The notes under the pieces are model-generated. The model saw only the letters and a list, made by a program, of their open reading frames with translations. It did no database searches and was not told where the DNA came from. DNA of 64,000 bases, taken from contig RPFO01000213.1 of NCBI GenBank assembly GCA_009746045.1, positions 7,643,194-7,707,193 on the forward strand, read 5' to 3'. Each line of letters begins with the position of its first letter. Positions within the stretch are counted from its first letter, which is position 1. The DNA is from Mesostigma viride (lineage: Eukaryota > Streptophyta > Mesostigmatophyceae > Mesostigmatales > Mesostigmataceae). The position numbers were made by a program, and so were the translations under genes. Shown one piece after another: positions 46,701 through 60,900 of the stretch.

Positions 46701-49700
46701 TCCTTGTGAGCGTGCTGGTAACTATACCTACATAGATGGCTCTGCCACTCAGTATACGTGGCCCATGAGCGTGTCCGCTGAACCTTATGCCGCTACCGCT
46801 TCGCAGGTCAACCAGATACTGTGCCCTAGAGTGGCTGGATCCCCCTCGTGCAGATGCCACGTACCACACGACGCGGGCCGAGGGCAACTCCTGCTGTCCG
46901 CACGTGAGCGACGCGAACGGCTGAGAGCTCATGGACCCGTACACGGTGCTGTCAGCCGAGATGTTGCGCGAGGAGAGGCAGGTATCGCCTGGGTGTGGCG
47001 CAGGAGGACGGACACGCACATACACACAGCACACATGCACACAGACCCACAGCACGCAAGAACGCCCACCCAGACGCACACACCCATGCACAAACGCGCG
47101 CAGGCATGCATTCGCGACACCAGGGTATGAGTGCCCGCACGAGGTTAAAAAGGCGTACCCTTGCCAGTAATGGCAATATGACAGCGGGCCACACGGGAGA
47201 CCTGCCGCTGCTGGGGCACGGTAGATAACGAGAAAGTAAAACCCTGGCATGGAAGAGCTTGAACACACGTCAGCACGGCTGGAATATGGCCTCTGCCACC
47301 TCGCGCTAAGCTGGAACATGTGCTAGGCTATCACAGTCCCTGTATGCGTTCAAACATGAGACGGAGCCGTCAGCTGGGCCGGTACTTGGCTGGATGCTGT
47401 GCATTGTCTCTATCAGCAGCTAAGGTGATTAATTAAGGTTATTGGGAAAGATGAGGGGCAACATCAATCCCTTCCGTGTCCGCAAACATGTATAGTTACG
47501 CCCTCCTCGGTCCTGCTTACCGGAGTTGTTGAGGGCGGCTGCAGCGTCAGGATGACCACCGGTGCGCCCGTGGACGACACGTGGCACGTGTGGAGGCGAA
47601 CACAGCCAAAAAAGGTGCCACATCGATGAAGAGGACAGGTTTGTAAAGAACAGCCAAAGGACACAGGTGCAATAAACAGTGGGGATGCCTAGGGAAGAAT
47701 TGAGATCAGGAACGTGGGTATGCCTTCAGGTGTGGGGGGACAGGGGGGACGATGGGCAGCATGGGCAGTGTGGGCAGCATGGGCAGTGTGGGCAGCATGG
47801 GCAGCATGGGCAGCATGGGCAGCATGGGCAGCATGGGCAGCATGGGCAGCATGGGCAGCATGGGCAGCATGGGCAGCATGGGCAGCATGGGCAGCATGGG
47901 CAGCATGGGCAGCATGGGCAGCATGGGCAGCATGGGCAGCATAGGCAGCATGGGCAGCATGGGCAGCATGGGCAGTGTAAGCAGTGTGGGGCCTGCAAGC
48001 ATGTCATCTGTTGTTGGGAAGCCTGTCTTCCGCTTCCAAGGAGAGACCCGCATCTGCAGTACATGGCTGCCCTAGAGTACCTAACGACACGGCCGACACA
48101 CAGCCTTGTTTTCAAGCAGATTCTGTCCATACGTTCTATCAGAGAGACGCGGCCAGACGACCCAACTCGCCAACCAGAAACTGCTGCCGCGATAGCGATA
48201 CCAGGATGTCATGCGGTACAGGGACAAGGGCGCGGAAAGTCTCTTTTAGCAGCTCATTGTTGGGCTCCGGACAAATGAGCCCCCTGGCTGGGATCAGGGT
48301 TCAGAATCATCGCTTCCGAAGCGTGCGACCAGCCTACTCAAGTTAGGATTCAGTCCATTGCCTTGTGAAGCAGTAATTACCGACCGGTGAGAGACACCGT
48401 GCTGTTCATGCCGGGCGACCCCACGACGGCGATGCGCACGATCGAGCCCTCCGCAAAGTACTGGCGCTGGGCGGCAAAGGGGTCGTCCAGGTTGTCGGCG
48501 ATGCAGGTGAGCTGCTCGCAGCTGCCCAGGAAGAGGTAGACGAACACCGGCCGTGGGCTCGAGTCCACCAGCTGGACCGAGTACTCCCCGCTCACCGTGA
48601 TGTTCGCCAAGTACCTGCGGGCAAGCACCCACAAGGATGGGGAAGTGTGCCATACGAAAAAATAAAAAAGAAAGGGAAAAAAGAAGGGGCCGGGGTGGGG
48701 GTGGGGAGGAGGAAAAAAAGGATGGTGTCGTCAGGGATGATGCCGTAAAGGGGACGAGTGTGCAGGGCACCGACTAAGCCTGGTACGGGCCCGGGGCAAA
48801 AGCGCGCACAAGGACACGGATCCACCAAGGACAGCATGAAGGACACGGCCGCAGTTGTCTTCCCTTGGAAAAGGATGATATCAAAGAGGGCCGAGGCTTC
48901 AAGAGATTCTTGCATGAGATATATTGGGCATGAAGGGTGAGGAGGATGACAAGGAGATGGGGCTTTGGGAGATGATGGGTGATCGTGTGGCCGAATAGAT
49001 AGATTGCAAGGGGAGGTGGAGCTGGTGTCATAAGGAAGAGGATGGCCCAGGAAGGCATGGAAGAACCCCGCAAGGTCTGGCAAATGGTTACGATGCTGCG
49101 AGCGGGCGGCCACGTACCATACGGTGGGGAACGGCGGCACTTGGTCAAAGCCACACAACATGCTTGCAACGGGGTAGCCTTGCGTGTTGACGGACACGTA
49201 AGCCCCGCTGGAGATGTTGCGAGGGGATGCGCACGACATGCCTGCGATTTGTAGGTCGTAGTACATAAGGAGAGGGCACGACGGAATATGAGCACACGGG
49301 TGTGGGCGAGAGGGCCCACGAAGCGAGCGCTGGGGTATGGGCAGCTGGCGGCGCATGGGTGTGGGCGAGAGAGTGGGGAGAGACATGAGGGGGCTCGTAA
49401 ACAAGACAAGGGGGGCCGAGGCGAGGACAACGCCAAGGACACCACGTGTGCGTGCACGCCACGTGCAGCACCACAAGCATGGGTGCAATGAGACAGGCAA
49501 AAAAAAGAAGGCGCGTACACTAGGTGGCATCAAGGCCATATGTCGGACCATGTCGAGACAAGTGACAAGGCAGGAAGGTCACAGGATAGCCTCAGCTTGC
49601 TCTCACACAGGTGAATGTGGCTATGCACGGCCAAGAAACATGGAACGCATGGGGCAAGCAGGCTGCGGGGGGCAGTAGGGGGACGTCTCGGGAAGGTCCT

Positions 49701-50185
49701 AGGGCGGCTGATCTTTACTTTCCTTCAGTCAATACTTTCCTTCCGTCACAATGTGTTCTCCCCCACGCCTTGTGGGTATGCATGCCCGGTTGCTTGCGAC
49801 CCAGTGGTACCATGTACTCCGGCATACAGAGAAAAAGAATACCATCAACTCTGGCAGACATACTCCTTGGGCATCTGCTGTGGCTCGTAACTGGATGCCC
49901 CAGTGTTAGCAGCAGCTTGTCAGGAAATGCCAGCACATTAGCTCCTGCTCCATGGGTGCCACATGCAAGTACCAGCATGAGATGGCATCCCTGCCTGTAC
50001 ACAACCCGTACACATCTAGCTCAATGCCTGAAATAGTGATCTGCGGGACACCCTACCCCCCAGCCGCCGCACACGATGGGGATCAACCCACTTGCTGGAC
50101 CTGTGGTGCTGCCGCACCCAGCACTAATCAAGCGACACAAAACGCAACAAGCGTGGCCTTATTATTATTATTAATAATATTATTA

Positions 50186-50219
<34 letters not shown>

Positions 50220-53200
50220 ACCGTACCTGTGGCATCGTTCGGGTCTGGAGATGCATTCGCACAGGGTCGACGTCCGCGTCCACGCATGCCGACATGGGCA
50301 TGCAAGCCACCCAGAACACGCATGCAGACATGGGCATGCAGAACACTCAGAACGTTAACACCCATAATGCATGGGATAGCATCGATCCACGCAAGGAGCC
50401 AGCCCCTCCACAGGTAGACATGACGCCAGCCCATACATCCGCCCGTCAGCCATGACGCCCGATGGCACCTTGTGACCGGCACGCAGAACAGGAACGTACA
50501 AACTCGCGGTTACAACAAGGCAGCGTTTAGATGGGCGTGCGGGCAATCACGCACGCGAGGCACGGCTATCTGCATCCGGACCATCGAATGAAAGGCCGAC
50601 CATACACGTATGATGTGCCCACCATACACCTATGATGCGCGGGTGACAGGATGGGACATGGCGGGCACGTGCGAGCTGGGAGCTGAGGACACAAGCACAC
50701 ACACGTGCACCGCCTGCCGCGCGTGCCCTGCTGGTAGCTTCCATGCTACTATGCACAATGTGGCATTGGAATCAACGTGAAGCCGTGCGAGAGGTGTGAA
50801 CCGTTGACAAAAGGGAGACTATGGGAAGGTTTGCTGCGACAGCAACAACAAGATAGAGGCTACGCCATCATGATAAAGTAAGAATGAACCTGTCCTGGCA
50901 AGCTGCTCAAACTGCATGTTTTGAAAAACCACACATCCACAAACGAGCTGCAATCCACCATCAGCTCACCACAGTTTCCTTACCCCATGTGCCCATAATG
51001 GATGCCCCACAGTGTGAATGGTACGACACATACAAGCCAGGCAGGCACGTCGGAGTGAGCGGGTGCAATGACTATGCAGGCATACAGGCACACCCCCTCC
51101 TTTGATCAAATACACAATCGTGATTGGATCCTGGTCATGCTGTCCAATTTCTTGACCAGACACCCCACCACTGCAAAGCAACTCTGTCTCGTGGGTAGTC
51201 TGAGAATTCAAGGGTATCTCAGTGACGATAAACTGCAGGAAAACAAGTGAAGAATCATTTACTGCTGTCGGCACGGCGGGGGGGCATCCCTGTTGTGCCT
51301 TTCTGAAGTCAGTACGCGTGCCATCCTGGCACCACCCACCGCATCCGAGCAAACCATGGCAGGCTCGCATGTGGGCAAGAGCCTTCGAAAACACGGCCAT
51401 GCGTGTGCATGACCAAAAGTGGGTGGCTTCCAATAATGCAGGACAAGCTGAGCAGCTGGGCACAAGATCCATCGCAGAGGGTGAGGCGCGCTACCATCAC
51501 AACGGGCACAAGAGATGTACCTGAGCCGTTGCCTCCACCCTCTGCAGCAGGAAGGCGTTGTCAGCCCCACCACATGCCGGTTTAGTGTCAGTCACACCCC
51601 CCATGCACGTGCGCGACGCACATGATACGGCGGCAATGTCCCGGGAGGACGGGAACATGTTGGAGTGGGCATGCGTGCGCAAGCAGAAGCATCGGTATCA
51701 AATCAAGTGATAAGCTTAGGTTGGCCGAAAAAGGCATGCACACACGCAGCAGCAATTACAAGGTATCTCGTGCATGTGTCCACCGAACATGACCACCCTT
51801 TCCAGCATCTGCTCTCCTCTCTCCTCACCCTTCCTCACTCCTCCCTGTCAGCACATCATCCTTCACGTGTGCCGGCCAGTGTAGGCCCTGAGGGCCAGCC
51901 AACAGCCTGCCCAGGTACTTGCCCGACCTGCCGCATGGGACAGCCCAGCAGCAATTAGCATGACTTACTGCGTAAACCTATCTACTGGCGCAATGTGAAG
52001 ACCATCGTCCTGCATCAAGGAAAGGGCCAGCACAAGCTAGCAGGGAGAAACTGTGCCTGTAGAGACCACAGAGAAGGCACGGAAAGCGCGGGCAACTACA
52101 AACATGCGTAGGGTGCATGGCACCTGCCCATCGGATGATGCAGGCCCACCACAAGTTTCATAACACGGCGCCTTACAAGTGAATGAACAGCACAGTTCAC
52201 AAGCAGAGGCTTCTCCAGAGGCCCAGGGGCATCTGGCTACCTAGCTGCGCCTCTGCTGTTGCGCTGATGCGTGCAACAAGGCACGGATGGCGGCAGCTAG
52301 CTCCTAGTTCGGCTACCATGTCGCTTGTTCCTCTCAGGTGCCAAGCTACCACCAGGGCATGCTCCCGCGATCGTGGCTTGACAGGAATAAGCCGCAGGTC
52401 ATTCATCTTCTATGACTGTCCTGCCAGAAAGACCCAACAGGGGCGGTGCGCGCCAACCAAGGTAGCCAATGCCAGCATACCCCGGAGGCTGAGCGTGTAA
52501 TCTCCCGTTAAGTTGGCGTAGCCGTAGACGCCGAGGTAATACTGGACGCCCACATTAAGCTCGGCAGTAAGCCGGCTCAGACTGCCTTCGCCGCTGTCAT
52601 CGTCCGTGACCAGGCAGTAGAGCGAGCTACAGCTGCTGTCAGCACTTGAGTAGAGGGTGATCATTGTGTCGAAGCTGGCGTCGGTCGTCTCGATCGTCAT
52701 AAGCGTCAGCTTGGTCACATTGAACTTGTACCTGCCAGGACACAGCCAGAGCGAGCCAACCGAAAGCCAAGGGAGAGGAGGAAGGGATTGGTAATGTAGA
52801 TAGGAGTATAGATAAGAAAAGGGAGCACAAAAGGGATCGCCGCAGGCTGGAAAGTATGCCGGGTGTGCTTTGCCTGTCACTGAGATTGCAGGCTAAAGTA
52901 GGTGTTGCAATCTTTAGGGAAATAGTACGGCCCGGCCATGTGCGGCTGCGCTACTCTTAGGCTGTGCCGCATGCCCGTGATGGATTACAACTTGGGCACT
53001 GCTCCAACTATCTCGCTAGAAAACGGGCACTAGATGCCATGGTATGCCATGCGTGACATTACCTTACACGTAACGACACGCATCTGACAGACTGGTCAAG
53101 GCCTCTCGCACGTGCGTGTATAGACACTTGTATCGATGCTGAGCTTGTGAGAGTAATTCTGCGCACAGCTCCAACAGCTTACATGGTCTTGGTCTCTTTT

Positions 53201-54954
53201 CCCTGCCCGCAAGGAATGGCCCTGCGTCCCCCCCTCCCCCTTTTTTATTCTGCCCCCTGCATGCGCCGACGCCAGTAGAACCACACAAATGACAGCTACT
53301 TAAGTGTGTGCGCTCACCACGCGGTGCTGCCCAGGTGGAACCGACCACATCCCGAGATGTTGACCGAAGGCTCGAAGCGATTGCTGCCATAGACCGTCAC
53401 CGGCTGGTCTCCAGTGTAGTAGATCGGCTGCGCGCTGAAGCATGAACCTGTGGCCGTGGCAGCAGCGGTGCATGTGCCCAGCACCGATGGGTGGCATTGT
53501 GGTCAGTACAGTCACAATGGTAACCTTGATGATACTGTCACAGTTGACGAAATGGCCTGTCCACTACCTTGGTTGCCGTTATGATCACTAGAGGTGGCAT
53601 GGTCTGCAGGCTCTGCTGTAGCATTACCAGCTGATGGTAAAGAGCCCTTGAATAGCCTCTCGCAGCCTCGCATACCCTTGCATAGCCTCTCGTAGCCTCA
53701 CCCACCCTTGCATAGCCTCTCAAAGCCTCGCATAGCCTTGCATACGCTTGCATAGAATCTTCGCAGCCTCGCATACCATTGCTTAGCTTCTCGTAGCCTC
53801 GCATAGCCTCGCATACTGCGCATAACTGCAACATTTTGTACAAGCACATCCAATTACTGCTTCTGCCCATTGGAGTAAGGGGCTGACAGAAGGCACAGTT
53901 TTATTACATATAAGTGATAAGCTCAAGCCAAGGCCGTATCCAATCTGAGAATCTAGTCTAGCTAGGCCACACAACAGAGGGCAAGGGCATCGCACCACCA
54001 GGGCCACTTCACCTGGGCCAGCTGTGAGGGCCTGGACTTGTAATCCCTCAAGCAGCGAGGGAGGGCAGGTGGGAGCTGCAAAGAGGCCTCGTGGTGGTAC
54101 TGCCACAACCCTGAGTAGCCTGACCGCCCTGGGGAGGCGCGCGCCAGCCCACTGACCGAAAGGTCAGTGGCACCGCGCATCCCCCCGTCCACACTGCCCC
54201 CCCCTCACTTTTAGTTGGGCTGCCTACTGCGGCCGCCCCTCCACAGTCGAGACTTCCACAAGTGATAGATAATACGAGCGTGAGCTCACAAAAGTGCACC
54301 AGCTCCCACGACATCCTCCGCGGACACCATCTTCCTAGCGCAGCATGCATCAGTTTCTGAGCAAGGCAGGCATCGAACAGGAGCGCGCAAATAGGCCAAC
54401 TTCCTCTCGTACCTGTCTGCCCTTCCGGGCCTGCAGTCCGCCAGCCGATGGCCACACCAGGGTTGAAAGCGGATCATCACGGTCCGAACGGATGACAATT
54501 CCACAAGGATCAAGGCCCCCCACGTGGGGAGCGCATGCATATGGCACAGAAACCCCACAGCCAAAACCCAAGCGGTCAAATTCCAGCCCTTGATGCATGC
54601 CCGATCATCCCAGATAGCAGTGCCACTCACAAGGGGTCAGCGGGACACTGTTGGAAGCTACCCAAACAGCAGGCTGCGACAAAAGATGTTCATGAGATGA
54701 GGCTTGCCATGCAAGAGGGAAAACACACAACCAAGTACCAGCATGAGCTGGCATCCCTGCATGTACACAACCCGTACACATCTAGCTCAATGCCTGAAAT
54801 AGTGATCTGCGGGACAGACCGCTACCCCCCAGCCGCCGCACACGATGGGGATCAACCCAGTTGCTGGACCTGTGGTGCTGCCGCACCCAGTACTAATCAA
54901 GCGACGCAAAACGCAACAAGCGCGGCCTTATTATTATCATTATTACCATTATTA

Positions 54955-54995
<41 letters not shown>

Positions 54996-57900
54996 GACGC
55001 CATCTTCTCCAATCGTACTCTACCAACGCTCCATTCATGTGTGCCAACTATAGACAACCAACACATTCACTCATTAAAATCAAAACACGTGGCTGCGTCA
55101 TGTGGGCACCAAAACAAAGAAACCTTCAACCCCTGTAAACAATGAGGGCGGGTGCCCTAGGCCCCTAGCTGACCCCTGCATACCCTTGAAAAACAACCAA
55201 CCACTTCCCTCACGCGCACCCACCTTGGACAACCAGCTGGAAGCTTGCGCCCCCCGTTTGCACAGGTGTTGTGACGGCCACATACACAAGGCCACCCTGC
55301 GTGATGAACAACCGCTGGGGCGCAAACGGGTCCGGGATCTCGTAAGGGTTGGTCAGGCAGTACATGTCCTCGCACTCGTTGGTGTAGGACGCAGAGTAGA
55401 GCAGCATCGTGATGTTGGAGCTTGTGGCGTTCAGCACCCGGAAGGTGTGATCGCCCGACGCGGTGGCGTTCAAGACAAACCTGGGGGGTGGCCACAGACA
55501 CATGGCACGCGGGGGCCATCCGTGGAGATTGGGGGTAGCCACACACCGACATATGTAACAGGGAACAAGGGGCCATGCATGGAGACAGGGACCGTGGGTG
55601 GGTGGGTAGGGATCGGGCATCAGGAAGCGAGGTGTGCATGGCAATTGAGAGGAGGGAAGGCATCGGTCTTAATGGTCACGTCGTCATTATGCACACGTGG
55701 ATAACAGCGGGCATCTATCAACGACAAGAGCAAAACATATAGCATTTGATGACATGAGACAGTGATGGAATCTAGGGGGGAGTTTAGATGGGTATCACCA
55801 TGACGAACTATACAACCATCCAGCCCTCTGCAGGGAAAACAGGTACTGCAAAGCTTGAGCGCTGCATGTAGGAGTCCTTGCGGCAATCCCTGCCGTGTGA
55901 CCTCATGACCGGATCGACCACAAGTCCATCCTGTGGGGACAGCGCAGCACCAAAACTACGGCAACCGGTACCCAGGAAGCGCAGCAGTACCGGGAAGAAA
56001 CGCGGCTCCACTACCTCCGCGAGTGCTGGGCCCGCCAGCGGCGAGAACAGCGCCTGGGCATCTCTCCGGGTCCCACCGTACCGTTTGCAGCTTTGCGGCC
56101 ACTCGTCGGCGCAGCCAGCCATCCACAACAACCAAGCGTAGCGTTACCCCCGGCACATTCCCGCCTGCCCGCCCGCCCGCCCGCCCGCCCGCCCGCCCCC
56201 CCGCCCGGCCCCCATTCCAGCCATCCACTTCCGTGCATCCTCGTAATCAAGCTCTCCATCACCAGCCACGACACAACTACAATTTCAAGTGTACACTACA
56301 AATCTTAAGAGGGGACCCAACGGGGTCACACTTGTGGGGTGTGATAGAACGGCAGGACCGCGCACGCACACACAAACGCACCAGATCGCGTTCACATCCA
56401 CCATTGTGTAGTAATTGCAGCGAACGACTTGGGACGGTGACCGTGCGGTGCTGTCAAACACCACCACACCCGCGCTGATGTTGGTGTTGCATGAGCAGGG
56501 GGGGGCATTGGGCAGGCAATCTGCGCAGCCGGGAACAACGCCGCCCCCCCCCACTCCCATCCATCCAGCCCCCCAATCGATCCATCCCCCCAATCGATCC
56601 ACCCCCCCATCCATCCACCCCCCCATCCATCCATACCCCCATCCATCCACCCCCCCAACCATCCCCCCCTCCATCCATCCCCCCCCCCGTCCATATCCCC
56701 CCCCATCCATCCCCCCCCATCCATCCCCCCCCCCATCCACCCCCCCCCATCCATTCCCCCCCCATCCATCCACCCCGCCCATCCATCCCCCCCCATCCAT
56801 CCCCCCCCATCCATCCCCCCCCATCCATCCCCCCCCCATCCATCCCCCCCCATCCATCCCCCCCCATCCATTCCCCCCCCATCCATATCCCCCCATCCAT
56901 CCAACCCCCAATCCATCCAACCCCCCATCCATCCAACCCCTCATCCATCCACCCCGAATTCCCATGAGGCCAACAAACCCAGAAGCCGCGCACACATACA
57001 AGCCAGGCAAGCACGTCGGAGTGAGCGGGTGCAATGACTATGCAGGCATACAGGCACGCCCCCTCCTTTGATCAAATACACAATCTTGATTGGATCCTGG
57101 TCATGCTGTCCAATTTCTTGACCAGACACCCCACCACTGCCAAGCAATTCTGTCTCGTGGGTAGTCTGAGAATTCAAGGGTATCTCAGTGACTATAGTCT
57201 GCAGGAAAACAAGTGAAGAATCATTTACTACTGTCGGGAGGGCGGGGGGGCATCCCTGTTGTGCCTTTCTGAAGTCACTACGCGTGCCATCCCGGCACCA
57301 CCCACCGCATCCGAGCAAACCATGGCAGGCTCGCATGTGGGTAAGAGTCTTCGAAAACACGGCCATGCGTGTGCATGACCAAAAGTGGGTGGCTTCCAAT
57401 AATGCAGGACACGCTGAGCAGCTGGGCACAAGATCCATCGCAGAGGGTGAGGCGCGCCACCACCACAACGGGCACAAGAGATGTACCTGAGCCGTTGCCT
57501 CCACCCTCTGCAGCAGGAAGGCGTTGTCAGCCCCACCACGTGCCCGTTGAGTGTCAGTCACACCCCGCATGCACGTGCGCGACGCACATGATACGGCGGC
57601 AATGTCCCGGGAGGACGGGTACATGTTGGAGTGGGCATGCGTGCGCAAGCAGAAGCATCGGTATCAAATCAAGTGATAAGCTTAGGTTGGCCAAAAAAGG
57701 CATGCACACACGCAGCAGCAATTACAAGGTATCTCGTGCATGTGTCCACCGAACATGACCACCCTTTCCAACATCTGCTCTCCTCTCTCCTCACGCTTCC
57801 TCACTCCTCCCTGTCAGCACATCATCCTTCACGTGTGCCGCCCAGTGTAGGCCCTGAGGGCCAGCCAACAGCCTGCTCAGGTACTTGCCCGACCTGCCGC

Positions 57901-60900
57901 ATGGGACAGCCCAGCAGCAATTAGCATGACTTACTGCGTAAACCTATCTACTGGCGCAATGTGAAGACCATCGTCCTGCATCAAGGAAAGGGCCAGCACA
58001 AGCTAGCAGGGAGAAACTGTGCCTGTAGAGACCACAGAGAAGGCACGGAAAGCGCGGGCAACTACAAACATGCGTAGGGTGCATGGCACCTGCCCATCGG
58101 ATGATGCAGGCCCACCACAAGTTTCATAACACGGCGCCTTACAAATGAATGAACAGCACAGTTCACAAGCAGAGGCTTCTCCAGAGGCCCAGGGGCATCT
58201 GGCTACCTAGCTGCGCCTCTGCTGTTGCGCTGATGCGTGCAACAAGGCACGGATGGCGGCAGCTAGCTCCTAGTTCGGCTACCATGTCGCTTGTTCCTCT
58301 CAGGTGCCAAGCCAACACCAGGGCATGCTCCCGCGATCGTGGCTTGACAGGAATAAGCCGCAGGTCATTCATCTTCCATGACTGTCCTGCCACGAGAGAC
58401 CCAACAGGGGCGGTGCGCGCCAACCAAGGTGGCCAATGCCAGCATACCCCGGAGGCTGAGCGTGTAATCTCCCGTGAAGTTGGCGTAGCCGTAGACGCCG
58501 AGGTAATACTGGACGCCCACATTAAGCTCGGCAGTAAGCCGGCTCAGACTGCCCTCGCCGCTGTCATCATCTGTGCCCAGGCAGTAGAGCGAGCTACAGC
58601 TGCCGTCAGCACTTGAGTAGAGGGTGATCATTGTGTCGAAGCTGGCGTCGGTCGTCATGATGGTCATAAGCGTCAGCTTGGTCACATTGAACTTGTACCT
58701 GCCAGGACACAGCCAGAGCGAGCCAACCGAAAGCCAAGGGAGAGGAGGAAGGGATTGGTAATGTAGATAGGAGTATAGATAAGAAAAGGGAGCACATAAG
58801 GGATCGCCGCAGGCTGGAATGTACGCCGGGTGTGCTTTGCCGGTCACTGAGATTGCAGGCTAAAGTAGGTGTTGCAATCTTTAGGGAAATAGTACGGCCC
58901 GGCCATGTGCGGCTGCACTACTCTTAGGCTGTGCCGCATGCCCGTGAAGGATTACAACTTGGTCACGGCTCCAACTATCTGGCTAGAAAAGGGCAATAGA
59001 TGCCATGGTATGCCATGCGTGACATTACCTTACACGTAACGACACGCATCTGACAGACTGGACAAGGCATCTCGCACGTGTGTGTATAGACACTTGTGTC
59101 GATGCTGAGATTGTGAGGGTGCTTCTGCGCACAGCTCCAACAGCTTACATGGTCTTGGTCTCTTTTCCCTGCCCGCAAGAAATGGACCTGTGTTGCCCCC
59201 CCCCCCCCCCCCCCCCTTTTCTTATGCCCCCTGCATGCGCCGAGGTACGACACAGGTGCCATGGATGGGCGCCACGGATCGACGCCAGTAGAACCACACA
59301 AATGACAGCTAATTAAGTGTGTGCGCTCACCACGTGGTGCTGGCGAGGTGGAACCGACCACATCCCGAGATGTTGACCGAAGGCTCGAAGCGATTGCTGC
59401 CATAATACGTCACCGGCTGGCCCTCATAGTAGATCGGCTGCGCACTGAAGCATGAGCCTGTGGCCGTGGCAGCAGCGGTGCATGTGCGCAGCACGGATGG
59501 GTGGCATTGTTGTGGGTATAGTCGCAACGGTAACCTTGATGATACTGTCACGGTTGACGAAATGGCCTGTCCACTACCTTGGTTGCCGTTATGATCACTA
59601 GAGGTGGCATGGTCTGCAGGCTCTGCTGTAGCATTACCAGCTGATGGGAAAGAGCCCTTGCATAGCCTCTTTGCAGCCTCCCACACCCTTGCATAGCCTC
59701 TCCTTGCCTCACCCACCCTTGCATAGACTCTCATAGCCTTGCATATGCTTAACATACTGCGCATCCCTGCAACCTTGCGTACAAGCACATCCAAGTACTG
59801 CTTCTGCCCATTGGAGTAAGGGGCTGACAGAAGGCACAGTTTTATTACATATAAGTGAAAGGCCCAAGCCAAGGCCGTAGTCAATCTGAGAATCTAGTCT
59901 AGATAGGCCACGCAACAGGGGGCAAGGGCATCACATCACCAGGGCCACTTCACCTGGGCCAGTTGTGAGGGCCTGGACTTGTAATCCCTCAAGCAGCGAG
60001 GGAGGGCGGGAGGGAGCTGCAACGAGGCCTGGTTGTGGCACTGCCACAACCCTGAGTAGCCTAACCCCCCTGGGGAGGCGCACGCCAGCCCACTGACCAA
60101 GAGGCCAGTGGCACCTTGGCCCGCGCGAGCCCACTGACCAAAAGGTCAGTGGCGCCGCGCCACCCCCGGTCCAAACTGGCCCCCCTCACTTCTAGTCTAC
60201 TCTAGTTCTGCCTACTGCGGCCGCCCCTCCCCAGTTGAGACTTCCACAAGTGATAAATAATACGAGCGTGAGCTCACAAAGTGCACCAGCTCTCAAAACA
60301 TCTTCCGCGGACACCATCTTCCTAGCGCAGCATGCATCGGTTTCTGAGCAAGGGAGGCATCGAACAGGAGCGTGCAAATAGGCCAACTTCCTCTCGTACC
60401 TGTCTGCCCTTCCGGGGCTGCATTCAGCCAGGCGATGGCCACACCAGCGTTGAAAGCAGGTCATCACAGTCCGAACGGACGACAATTCCACAAGGATCAA
60501 GGCCCCCCACGTGGGGAGCGCATGCATATGGCACAGAAACCCCACAGCCAAAACCCATGCGGTCAAAATCCAGCACTTGAAGAATGCCCGATCGTCCCAG
60601 ATAGCAGTGCCACTCACAAGGGGTCAGCGGGAAACGTTGTTGGAAGTTACCCATACAGCAGGCTACGTCAAAAGTTGTTCATGAGATGAAGCTTGCCATG
60701 CAAGAGGGAAAACACACAACCAGGAAGATAAGTTCAAAAAGTTTCTCAACAACAGAACACGGAGGCAGGCAACCGGTAGCAGAGCACCCCTGGCCAATAA
60801 CCCAGACAACAAGTCCTCCCCACGACCAACGAGACAGCGATTTCAAACCCTAGAAGGCACATGCAACCGGCTCCAATCTCATAGACAGGAAAAGAAAACT

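Larger units (their letters stand above)
51026..54733. repeat. 3.7-kb direct duplication, left copy
   Basis: It begins ACACATACAAGCCAGGCA and ends GAGGGAAAACACACAACCA, and matches 56992-60721 nearly base for base. It contains PPC module 4 (exons 7-8) with its introns. Differences include scattered substitutions and different copy numbers in the tandem repeat at 53640-53830. Outside the two exons no other gene is seen. Confidence 0.94.

Noticed and set aside
47679-48278. 199-codon plus-strand frame with QHG repeats
   Set aside because: Product of the 9-bp ATGGGCAGC minisatellite, lying in an intron of the minus-strand gene.
49952-50455. 167-codon plus-strand frame with [21 protein letters not shown]-like text, also near 54535
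   Set aside because: It is the body of the ATT-tailed repeat found twice. There is no start context, homology or conserved frame beyond the repeat.
56285-57071. Gly/Met/Asp and Pro/Ser/Thr frames
   Set aside because: They arise from the degenerate CCATCC array upstream of exon 5.
51222-57490. Conserved 100-codon frames in both 3.7-kb copies (51222 and 57188)
   Set aside because: Similarity is fully explained by the recent DNA duplication. The frames have no domain and overlap intron sequence.
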